DNA of 64,000 bases from Anthonomus grandis grandis (Eukaryota; Arthropoda; Insecta; Coleoptera; Curculionidae), in contig NC_065547.1 of NCBI RefSeq assembly GCF_022605725.1, positions 19,137,167 through 19,201,166 on the forward strand, read 5' to 3'. Under the pieces are notes generated by a model that was given only the letters and a program-made list of their open reading frames with translations, was not told the DNA's origin and did not search any database. The position numbers and the translations under genes are program-made. Of the stretch, positions 12,001-24,140 are shown in pieces (position 1 is the first letter of the stretch; every line of letters begins with the position of its first letter).

Positions 12001-14017
12001 ACCCTAAGTAATTTTTTAAAATATTTTGATGTATTGTGTTTAAAAAAATTGTCATATCTCACTTAATTACGGTTATCTATTATTCAAATTTATTTCAAAA
12101 TTAATATTTAGTTATACAAGATGACCCAAATGATCCTGTTTAAGTTTTAGACATAATCAGGGTTAAGAAAGAAGAACAATTAATCATTACAGCATTGTCC
12201 GATTTGATTCCAATTTCATTTTTGAAGTTCAGTTGATGTACTGTAAATTATTTTTAAAATTTTTCTTATGAATTGTTTTAAAAAAATAATTATATCTCTC
12301 TCTATTACTGTTATCTATTATTCGAATATGATTTAAATTTACTATTTCGCATATACAAGATAGCCAAATGATGTTCTTTACGGTTTGAACACAACCAATA
12401 TTAAGAAAACATAATAACTAATAGCATTAACGATTGTTCCGATTTAGTTTTAATTTAATTTTTAGATATAATTTGATTAACCCTAAATGATTTTTAAAAA
12501 TATTTTAATGTATTGTGTTTAAAAAAATTGTCATATCTCACTTAATTACGGTTATCTATTATTCAAATTTATTTCAAAATTAATATTTAGTTATACAAGA
12601 TGACCCAAATGATCCTGTTTAAGTTTTAGACATAATCAGGGTTAAGAAAGAAGAACAATTAATCATTACAGCATTGTCCGATTTGATTCCAATTTCATTT
12701 TTGAAGTTCATTTGATGTACTGTAAATTATTTTTAAAATTTTTCTTATGAATTGTTTTAAAAAAATAATTATATCTCTCTCTATTACTGTTATCTATTAT
12801 TCGAATATGATTTAAATTTACTATTTCGCATATACAAGATAGCCAAATGATGTTCTTTACGGTTTGAACACAACCAATATTAAGAAAACATAATAACTAA
12901 TAGCATTAACGATTGTTCCGATTTAGTTTTAATTTAATTTTTAGATATAATTTGATTAACCCTAAATGATTTTTAAAAATATTTTAATGTATTGTGTTTA
13001 AAAAAATTGTCATATCTCACTTAATTACGGTTATCTATTATTCAAATTTATTTCAAAATTAATATTTAGTTATACAAGATGACCCAAATGATCCTGTTTA
13101 AGTTTTAGACATAATCAGGGTTAAGAAAGAAGAACAATTAATCATTACAGCATTGTCCGATTTGATTCCAATTTCATTTTTGAAGTTCATTTGATGTACT
13201 GTAAATTATTTTTAAAATTTTTCTTAAGAATTGTTTTTCAAAAAAATAATTATATCTCACTTTATTACTGTTATTTATTATTCGAATATAATTTACATTT
13301 GCTATTTCGCATATACTAGATAGCCAAATGATGTTTTTTACGGTTTGAACACAACCACAATTAAGAAAACATAATAACTAATAGCATTAACGATTGTTCC
13401 GATTTAATTTTTAGATATAATTTGATTAACCCTAAATGATTTTTAAAAATATTTTGTTGTATTGTGTTTAAAAAAATAGTCATATCTCACTCAATTACGG
13501 TTATCTATTATTCAAATATAATTTAAAATTATTATTTAGTTTATACAAGATGACTCAAATGATCCTTTTTATGTTTTGGACATAACCAGGATAAAGAAAA
13601 TTAATTACTATTACCTATAGGTATTGTTCCGATATGATTTCAATTTAATTTTTAGATATACTTTGATTAACCCTAAATGATTTTTAAAAATATTTTAATG
13701 TATTGTGTTTAAAAAAATTGTCATATCTCACTCAATTACGGTTATCTATTATTCAAATTTATTTTAAAATTAATATTTAGGTTATACAAGGTGACCCAAA
13801 TGATCCTTTTTAAGTTTTGGACATAACCAGGGTTAAGAAAATAGAACAATTAATCATTATAGCATTGTCCGATTTGATTCCAATTTCATTTTTGAAGTTC
13901 ATTTGATGTACTGTAAATTATTTTTAAAATTTTTCTTAAGAATTGTTTTTCAAAAAAATAATTATATCTCACTTTATTACTGTTATTTATTATTCGAATA
14001 TAATTTACATTTGCTAT
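9040..14017. repeat. Lineage I array, second segment
   Basis: Forward A/B dimers with C monomers centred at 9800, 11945 and 13614. The stretch ~10,260-11,560 matches ~17,660-18,960 at offset 7,400, shown by the shared attttaatatattgtg (10,355/17,755) and gaatatgatataaattta (10,663/18,063). At ~10,042 a B monomer has lost the bases between two catt direct repeats, giving aatcattgtccg. The run at 12,053-13,215 is listed separately. The segment ends in an aberrant junction. Confidence 0.88.
12053..13215. repeat. Homogenised run of 479-bp dimers
   Basis: B monomers start at 12053, 12532 and 13011, spaced exactly 479 bases, and the copies are nearly identical. They share cacttaattacgg, atcctgtttaagttttag, taatcattacagc and ctctctctattactg. 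The last copy is cut short at ~13,215, where the sequence changes to the ttaagaattg variant. Exact spacing and low divergence point to recent local amplification by unequal exchange. Confidence 0.88.
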
Positions 14018-14051
14018 ATAATTGAATATAATTTAATAGAATAAATAAATA
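14018..14051. other. 34-bp filler at a satellite breakpoint
   Basis: An A monomer breaks off after ttgctat (14017). There follow 34 bases that are not regular satellite (ataattgaatataattt, then aatagaataaataaatag), and the array resumes inside a B monomer at gttaagaaaatagaacg (14052). The 12-base string gaatataattta occurs both in the broken A monomer (13995-14006) and in the filler (14024-14035), so part of the filler looks templated from the adjacent DNA. This is the usual appearance of an end-joining scar with templated insertion. Confidence 0.85.
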
Positions 14052-15886
14052 GTTAAGAAAATAGAACGATTAATCATTATATCATTATAGCATTGTCCGA
14101 TTTGATTCCAATTTCATTTTTGAAGTTCATTTGATGTACTGTAAATTATTTTTAAAATTTTTCTTATGAATTGCTTTAAAAAAATAACTATATCTCTCTC
14201 TATTACTGTTATCTATTATTCGAATATGATTTAAATTTACTATTTCGCATATACAAGATAGCCAAATGATGTTCTTTACGGTTTGAACACAACCAATATT
14301 AAGAAAACATAATAACTAATAGCATTAACGATTGTTCCGATTTAGTTTTAATTTAATTTTTAGATATAATTTGATTAACCCTAAATGATTTTTAAAAATA
14401 TTTTAATGTATTGTGTTTAAAAAAATTGTCATATCTCACTTAATTACGGTTATCTATTATTCAAATTTATTTCAAAATTAATATTTAGTTATACAAGATG
14501 ACCCAAATGATCCTGTTTAAGTTTTACACATAATCAGGGTTAAGAAAATAGAACGATTAATCATTATATCATTATAGCATTGTCCGATTTGATTCCAATT
14601 TCATTTTTGAAGTTCATTTGATGTACTGTAAATTATTTTTAAAATTTTTCTTATGAATTGCTTTAAAAAAATAACTATATCTCTCTCTATTACTGTTATC
14701 TATTATTCGAATATGATTTAAATTTACTATTTCGCATATACAAGATAGCCAAATGATGTTCTTTACGGTTTGAACACAACCAATATTAAGAAAACATAAT
14801 AACTAATAGCATTAACGATTGTTCCGATTTAGTTTTAATTTAATTTTTAGATATAATTTGATTAACCCTAAATGATTTTTAAAAATATTTTAATGTATTG
14901 TGTTTAAAAAAATTGTCATATCTCACTTAATTACGGTTATCTATTATTCAAATTTATTTCAAAATTAATATTTAGTTATACAAGATGACCCAAATGATCC
15001 TGTTTAAGTTTTAGACATAATCAGGGTTAAGAAAGAAGAACAATTAATCATTATATCATTATAGCATTGTCCGATTTGATTCCAATTTCATTTTTGAAGT
15101 TCATTTGATGTACTGTAAATTATTTTTAAAATTTTTCTTATGAATTGTTTTAAAAAAATAATTATATCTCTCTCTATTACTGTTATCTATTATTCGAATA
15201 TGATTTAAATTTACTATTTCGCATATACAAGATAGCCAAATGATGTTCTTTACGGTTTGAACACAACCAATATTAAGAAAACATAATAACTAATAGCATT
15301 AACGATTGTTCCGATTTAGTTTTAATTTAATTTTTAGATATAATTTGATTAACCCTAAATGATTTTTAAAAATATTTTAATGTATTGTGTTTAAAAAAAT
15401 TGTCATATCTCACTTAATTACGGTTATCTATTATTCAAATTTATTTCAAAATTAATATTTAGTTATACAAGATGACCCAAATGATCCTGTTTAAGTTTTA
15501 GACATAATCAGGGTTAAGAAAGAAGAACAATTAATCATTATATCATTATAGCATTGTCCGATTTGATTCCAATTTCATTTTTGAAGTTCATTTGATGTAC
15601 TGTAAATTATTTTTAAAATTTTTCTTATGAATTGTTTTAAAAAAATAATTATATCTCTCTCTATTACTGTTATCTATTATTCGAATATGATTTAAATTTA
15701 CTATTTCGCATATACAAGATAGCCAAATGATGTTCTTTACGGTTTGAACACAACCAATATTACGAAAACATACTAATAGCATTAACGATTGTTCCGATTT
15801 AATTTTAATTTAATTTTTAGATATAATTTGATTAACCCTAAATGATTTTTAAAAATATTTTGTTGCATTGTGTTTAAAAAAATAGT
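14052..15886. repeat. Homogenised run of 487-bp dimers
   Basis: B monomers start at 14430, 14917, 15404 and 15887 (spacings 487, 487, 483). All carry the 8-bp atcattat duplication and atcctgtttaag. The first two A copies share the rare ttgctttaaaaaaataact. The shorter last dimer is explained by a 4-base deletion at acatactaatagc (~15,770) next to the rare ccaatattacg. The left edge is the 14,018-14,051 filler. Confidence 0.88.
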
Positions 15887-17767
15887 CATATCTCACTCAA
15901 TTACGGTTATCTATTATTCAAATTTATTTTAAAATTAATATTTAGTTATACAAGATGACCCAAATGATCCTTTTTAAGTTTTGGACATAATCAGGGTTAA
16001 GAAAGTAGAGCAATTAATCATTATAGCATTGTCCGATTTGATTCCAATTTAATCTTTGATGTTCATTTGATGTACTGTAAATTATTTTTAAAATTTTTCA
16101 TATAAATTGTTTTTTAAAAACAATAATTATATCTCACTCTATTACTGTTATCTATTATTCGAATAAGATTTAAATTTACTATTTCGCATATACAAGATAG
16201 CCAAATGATGTTCTTTACGGTTTGAACACAACCACAATTAAGAAAACATAATAACTAATAGCATTAACGATTGTTCCGATTTAATTTTTAGATATAATTT
16301 GATTAACCCTAAAAGATTTTTAAAAATATTTTAATGTATTGTGTTTAATAAAAATAATCATATCTCACTCAATTACGGTTATCTATTATTCAAATTTATT
16401 TTAAAATTAATATTTAGTTATACAAGATGACCCAAATGATCCTTTTTAAGTTTTGGACATAATCAGGGTTAAGAAAGAAGAACAATTAATCATTATAGCA
16501 TTGTCCGATTTGATTCCAATTTCATTTTTGAAGTTCATTTGATGTACTGTAAATTATTTTTAAAATTTTTCTTATGAATTGTTTTAAAAAAATAATTATA
16601 TCTCTCTCTATTACTGTTATCTATTATTCGAATATGATTTAAATATACTATTTCGCATATACAAGAAAGCCAAATGATGTTCTTTACGGTTTGAACACAA
16701 CCAATATTAAGAAAACATAATAACTAATAGCATTAACGATTGTTCCGATTTAATTTTTAGATATAATTTGATTAACCCTAAATGATTTTTAAAAATATTT
16801 TGTTGTATTGTGTTTAAAAAAATAGTCATATCTCACTCAATTACAGTTATTTATTATTCAAATTTATTTTAAAACTAATATTTAGATATACAAGATGACC
16901 CAAATGATCCTTTTTAAGTTTTGGACATAATCAGGGTTAAGAAAGTAGAGCAATTAATCATTATAGCATTGTCCGATTTGATTCCAATTTAATCTTTGAT
17001 GTTCATTTGATGTACTGTAAATTATTTTTAAAATTTTTCTTATAAATTGTTTTTTAAAAAAAATAATTATATCTCACTCTACTTACTGTTATTTATTATT
17101 CGAATATAATTTACATTTGCTATTTCGCATATACAAGATAGCCAAATGATGTTTTTTACGGTTTGAACACAACCAGAATTAAGAAAATATAATAATAGCG
17201 TTAACGATTGTTCCGATTTAATTTTAATTTAATTTTTAGATATAATTTGATTAACCCTAATTGATTTTTAAAAATATTTTGATGCATTGTGTTAAAAAAA
17301 AATAGTCATATCTCACTCAATTAGGGTTATCTTTTATTCAAATATAATTTAAAATTATTATTTAGGTTATACAAGATGACTCAAATGACCCTTTTTATGT
17401 TTTGGACATAACCAGGGTTAATAAAATAGAACGATTAATCATTATAGCATTGTCCGATTTGATTCCAATTTATTTTTGAAGTTCATTTGATGTACTGTAA
17501 ATTATTTTTAAAATTTTTCTTATGAATTGTTTTTCAAAAAAATAATTATATCTCACTCTATTACTGTTATTTATTATTCGAATATAATTTACATTTACTA
17601 TTTCGCATATACAAGATAGCCAAATGATGTTTTTTACGGTTTGAACACAACCAGAATTAAGAAAATATAATAATAGCGTTAACGATTGTTCCGATTTAGT
17701 TTTAATTTAATTTTTAGATATAATTTGATTAACCCTAAATGATTTTTAAAAATATTTTAATATATTG
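15887..17767. repeat. Lineage I array between duplicated segments
   Basis: Ordinary A/B dimers. A stretch of ~750 bp (~16,720-17,466) recurs at ~35,010-35,756, offset 18,290, marked by the rare insertion in ctctacttactgtt (17,077/35,367). The region also shares the ttttcatataaattg variant (~16,098) with copies near 2,851, 8,778, 11,080 and 18,479. No gene or foreign sequence is seen. Confidence 0.85.
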
Positions 17768-20700
17768 TGTTTAAAAAAATTGTCATATCTCACTTAATTA
17801 CGGTTATCTATTATTCAAATTTATTTCAAAATTAATATTTAGTTATACAAGATGACCCAAATGATCCTGTTTAAGTTTTAGACATAATCAGGGTTAAGAA
17901 AGAAGAACAATTAATCATTATATCATTATAGCATTGTCCGATTTGATTCCAATTTCATTTTTGAAGTTCATTTGATGTACTGTAAATTATTTTTAAAATT
18001 TTTCTTATGAATTGTTTTAAAAAAATAATTATATCTCTCTCTATTACTGTTATCTATTATTCGAATATGATATAAATTTACTATTTCGCATATACAAGAT
18101 AGCCAAATGATGTTCTTTACGGTTTGAACACAACCAATATTAAGAAAACATAATAACTAATAGCATTAACGATTGTTCCGATTTAATTTTAATTTAATTT
18201 TTAGATATAATTTGATTAACCCTAAATGATTTTTAAAAATATTTTGTTGTATTGTGTTTAAAAAAATAGTCATATCTCACTCAATTACGGTTATCTATTA
18301 TTCAAATTTATTTTAAAATTAATATTTAGTTATACAAGATGACCCAAATGATCCTTTTTAAGTTTTGGACATAATCAGGGTTAAGAAAGTAGAGCAATTA
18401 ACCATTATAGCATTGTCCGATTTGATTCCAATTTAATCTTTGATGTTCATTTGATGTACTGTAAATTATTTTTAAAATTTTTCATATAAATTGTTTTTTA
18501 AAAACAATAATTATATCTCACTCTATTACTGTTATCTATTATTCGAATAAGATTTAAATTTACTATTTCGCATATACAATATAGCCAAATGATGTTCTTT
18601 ACGGTTTGAACACAACCACAATTAAGAAAACATAATAACTAATAGCATTAACGATTGTTCCGATTTAATTTTTAGATATAATTTGATTAACCCTAAATGA
18701 TTTTTAAAAATATTTTAATGTATTGTGTTTAATAAAAATAATCATATCTCACTCAATTACGGTTATCTATTATTCAAATTTATTTTAAAATTAATATTTA
18801 GTTATACAAGATGACCCAAATGATCCTTTTTAAGTTTTGGACATAATCAGGGTTAAGAAAGAAGAATAATTAATCATTATAGCATTGTCCGATTTGATTC
18901 CAATTTCATTTTTGAAGTTCATTTGATGTACTGTAAATTATTTTTAAAATTTTTCTTATGAATTGTTTTAAAAAAATAATTATATCTCTCTCTATTACTG
19001 TTATCTATTATTCGAATATGATTTAAATATACTATTTCGCATATACAAGATAGCCAAATGATGTTCTTTACGGTTTGAACACAACCAATATTAAGAAAAC
19101 ATAATAACTAATAGCATTAACGATTGTTCCGATTTAATTTTTAGATATAATTTGATTAACCCTAAATGATTTTTAAAAATATTTTGTTGTATTGTGTTTA
19201 AAAAAATAGTCATATCTCACTCAATTACGGTTATCTATTATTCAAATATAATTTAAAATTATTATTTAGGTTAAACAAGATGACTCGAATGATCCTTTTT
19301 ATGTTTTGGACATAACCAGGATTAAGAAAATAGAACAATTAATCATTATAGCATTGTCCGATTTATTCCCAATTTAATTTTTGAAGTTCATTTGATGTAC
19401 TGTAAATTATTTTTAAAATCTTATGAATTGCTTTTTAAAAAAATAATCATATCTCACTCTATTACTGTTATCTATTATTCGAATATAATTTAATTTTACT
19501 ATTTCGCATATACAAGATAGCCAAATGATGTTTTTTACGGTTTGAACACAACCAGAACTAAGAAAATATAATAACTAATAGCGTTAACGATTGTTCCAAT
19601 TTAATTTTAAATTAATTTTTAGATATAATTTAATTAACCCTAAATGATTTTTAAAAATATTTTGATGTATTGTGTTTAAAGAAAAAAGTCATATCTCACT
19701 CAATTACGGTTATCTATTATTCAAATTTATTTTAAAATTAATATTTAGGTTATACAAGATGACCCAATTGATCCTTTTTAAGTTTTGGGCATAACCAGGG
19801 TTAAGAAAATAGAACAATTAATCATTATCGCATTGTCCGATTTGATTCCAATTTAATCTTTGAAGTTCATTTGATGTACTGTAAATTATTTTTAAAATTT
19901 TTCTTATGAATTGTTTTTTAAAAAAATAATTATATCTCACTCTATTACTGATATCTATTATTCGAATATAACTTAAATTTACTATTTCGCATATACAAGA
20001 TAGCCAAATGATGTTCTTTACGGTTTGAACACAACCACAATTAAGAAAACATAATAACTAATAGCATTAACCATTGTTCCGATTTAATTTTAATTTAATT
20101 TTTAGATATAATTTGATTAACCCTAAATGATTTTTAAAAATATTTTGTTGTATTGTGTTTAAAAAAATAGTCATATCTCACCCAATTACGGTTATCTATT
20201 ATTCAAATTTATTTTAAAATTAATATTTAGTTTATACAAGATGACTCAAATGATCCTTTTTAAGTTTTGGACATAATCAGGGTTAAGAAAGTAGAACGAT
20301 TAATCATTATAGCATTGTCCGATTTGATTCCAATTTAACTTTTGAAGTTCATTTGATTTACTGTAAATTATTTTTAAAATTTTTCTTATGAATTGTTTTT
20401 ACAAAAAAATAATTATATCTCACTCTATTACTGTTATTTATTATTCGAATATAATTTACATTTGCTATTTCGCATATACAAGATAGCCAAATGATGTTTT
20501 TTACGTTTTGAACACAACCACAATTAAGAAGACATAATAACTAATAGCATTAACGATTGTTCCAATTTAATTTTTAGATATAATTTGATTAACCCTAATT
20601 GATTTTTAAAAATATTTTGATGCATTGTGTTAAAAAAAAATAGTCATATCTCACTCAATTAGGGTTATCTTTTATTCAAATATAATTTAAAATTATTATT

Positions 20701-23077
20701 TAGGTTATACAAGATGACTCAAATGACCCTTTTTATGTTTTGGACATAACCAGGGTTAATAAAATAGAACGATTAATCATTATAGCATTGTCCGATTTGA
20801 TTCCAATTTAACTTTTGAAGTTCATTTGATTTACTGTAAATTATTTTTTAAATTTTTCTTATAAATTGTTTTTTAAAAAAAATAATTATATCTCACTCTA
20901 TTACTGTTATCTATTATTCGAATAAGATTTAAATTTACTATTTCGCATATACAAGATAGCCAAATGATGTTCTTTACGGTTTGAACACAACCAGAATTAA
21001 GAAAATATAATAACTAATAGCACTAACGATTGTTCTGATTTAATTTTAATTTAATTTTTAGATATAATTTGATTAACCCTAAATGATTTTTAAAAATATT
21101 TTGATGTATTGTGTTTAAAAAAATAATCATATCTCTCTCAATTACGGTTATCTATTATTCAAATTTATTTTAAAATTAATATTTAGTTTATACAAGATGA
21201 CTCAAATGATCCTTTTTAAGTTTTGGACATAATCAGGGTTAAGAAAGTAGAGCAATTAAGCATTATAGCATTGTCCGATTTGATTCCAATTTAATTTTTG
21301 AAGTTCATTTGATTTACTGTAAATTATTTTTAAAATTTTTCTTATAAATTGTTTTTACAAAAAAATAATTATATCTCACTCTATTACTGTTATTTATTAT
21401 TCGAATATAATTTACATTTGCTATTTCGCATATACAAGATAGCCAAATGATGTTTTTTACGTTTTGAACACAACCACAATTAAGAAGACATAATAACTAA
21501 TAGCATTAACGATTGTTCCAATTTAATTTTTAGATATAATTTGATTAACCCTAAATGATTTTTAAAAATATTTTGTTGTATTGTGTTTAAAAAAATAGTC
21601 ATATCTCACTCAATTACGGTTATCTATTATTCAAATATAATTTAAAATTATTATTTAGAGTATACAAGATGATCATTTTTATGTTTTGGACATAACCAGG
21701 ATAAAGAAAATCGATTACTATTACCTATAGGTATTGTTCCGATATGTTTTCAATTTAATTTTTAGATATAATTTGTTTAACCCTTAGTAATTTTTTAAAA
21801 TATTTTGATGTATTGTGTTTAAAAAAAAATAATTATATCTCACTCTATTACTATTATCTATTATTCGAATAAGATTTAAATTTACTATTTCGCATAAACA
21901 AGATAGCCAAATGATGTTCTTTACGGTTTGAAGACAACCACAATTAAGAAAACATAAGAACTAATAGCATTAACGATTGTTCCGATTTAATTTTTAGATA
22001 TAATTTGATTAACCCTTAATGATTTTTAAAAATATTTTGATATATTATGTTTAAAAAAAATAATCATATCTCTCTCAATTACGGTTATCTATTATTCAAA
22101 TTTATTTTTAAATTAATATTTAGGTTATACAAGATGACCCAATTGATCCTTTTTAAGTTTTGGACATAACCAGGGTTAAGAAAATAGAACAATTAATCAT
22201 TATAGCATTGTTTGATTTAATTCCAATTTAATTTTTAAAGTTCATTTATTGTACTCTAAATTATTTTTAAAATTTTTCTTATGAATTGTTTTTTAAAAAA
22301 ATTATTATATCTCACTCTATTACTGTTATTTATTATTCGAATATAATTTACATTTCCTATTTCGCATATACAAATGATGTTTTTTACGGTTTGAACACAA
22401 CCAGAATTAAGAAAATATAATAACTAATAGCGTTATCGATTGTTCCGATTTAATTTTAATTTAATTTTTAGATATAATTTGAATAACCCTAAATGATTTT
22501 TAAAAATATTTTGATGTATTGTGTTTAAAAAAAATAATCATATCTCTCTCAATTACGGTTATCTATTATTCAAATTTATTTTAAAATTAATATTTAGTTT
22601 ATACAAAATGACTCAAATGATCCTTTTTAAGTTTTGGACATAACCAGGGTTAAGAAAATAGAACAATTAATCATTATAGCATTGTCCGATTTGATTCCAA
22701 TTTATTTTTGAAGTTCATTTGATGTACTGTAAATTATTTTTAAAATTTTTCTTATGAATTGTTTTTCAAAAAAATAATTATATCTCACTCTATTACTGTT
22801 ATTTATTATTCGAATATAATTTACATTTACTATTTCGCATATACAAGATAGCCAAATGATGTTTTTTACGGTTTGAACACAACCAGAATTAAGAAAATAT
22901 AATAATAGCGTTAACGATTGTTCCGATTTAATTTTAATTTAATTTTTAGATATAATTTGATTAACCCTAAATGATTTTTAAAAATATTTTGATGCATTGT
23001 GTTTAAAAAAAATAGTCATATCTCACTCAATTAGGGTTATCTTTTATTCAAATATAATTTAAAATTATTATTTAGGT
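17768..23077. repeat. Second copy of the ~5.5-kb segment, lacking one B monomer
   Basis: It matches ~2,140-7,690 at offset 15,628 up to the C monomer centred at 21,724. There attgtgtttaaaaaaaaat joins directly to aattatatctcactc of the next A, giving an A-C-A order where the other copy has A-C-B-A. The missing piece is 241 bases, one B monomer exactly, and the join lies in the A-tract shared by all monomer ends. Its right two-thirds form most of the first 4,280-bp tandem unit. Confidence 0.88.
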
Positions 23078-24140
23078 TATACAAGATGACTCAAATGATC
23101 CTTTTTATGTTTTGGACATAACCAGGGTTAAGAAAATAGAACGATTAATCATTATAGCATTGTCCGATTTGATTCCAATTTAATTTTTGAAGTTCATTTG
23201 ATTTATTGTAAATTATTTTTTAAATTTTTCTTATGAATTGTTTTTCAAAAAAATAATTATATCTCACTCTATTACTGTTATTTATTATTCGAATATAATT
23301 TACATTTGCTATTTCGCATATACAAGATAGCCAAATGATGTTTTTTACGGTTTGAACACAACCAGAATTAAGAAAATATAATAATAGCGTTAACGATTGT
23401 TCCGATTTAATTTTAATTTAATTTTTAGATATAATTTGATTAACCCTAAATGATTTTTAAAAATATTTTGATGCATTGTGTTTAAAAAAAATAGTCATAT
23501 CTCACTCAATTAGGGTTATCTTTTATTCAAATATAATTTAAAATTATTATTTAGGTTATACAAGATGACTCAAATGATCCTTTTTATGTTTTGGACATAA
23601 CCAGGGTTAAGAAAATAGAACGATTAATCATTATAGCATTGTCCGATTTGATTCCAATTTAATCTTTGATGTTCATTTGATGTACTGTAAATTATTTTTA
23701 AAATTTTTCTTATGAATTGTTTTTTAAAAAAAATATTATATCTCACTCCATTACTGTTATTTATTATTCGAATATAATTTACATTTCCTATTTCGCATAT
23801 ACAAATGATGTTTTTTACGGTTTGAACACAGCCAGAATTAAGAAAATATAATAACTAATAGCGTTAACGATTGTTCCGATTTAATTTTAATTTAATTTTT
23901 AGATATAATTTGAATAACCCTAAATGATTTTTAAAAATATTTTGATGTATTGTGTTTAAAAAAAATAATCATATCTCTCTCAATTACGGTTATCTATTAT
24001 TCAAATTTATTTTAACATTAATATTTAGTTTATACAAGATGACTCAAATGATCCTTTTTAAGTTTTGGACATAACCAGGGTTAAGAAAATAGAACAAATA
24101 ATCATTATAGCAATGTCCGATTTGATTCCAATTTAATTTT
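19861..24140. repeat. 4,280-bp higher-order unit, copy 1
   Basis: This unit is followed immediately by a second copy at a constant offset of 4,280; for example ttaagaaaac at 20041/24321, aaatattata at 23731/28011 and agttttggac at 24061/28341. By eye I found single-base differences at 20182, 20274, 21066, 21260 and 24016 relative to copy 2 and no length difference. The unit holds about 18 monomers including one C and the A-C-A anomaly near 21,830. Within it, ~22,890-23,200 and ~23,370-23,680 are a further near-identical dimer pair. Confidence 0.93.
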
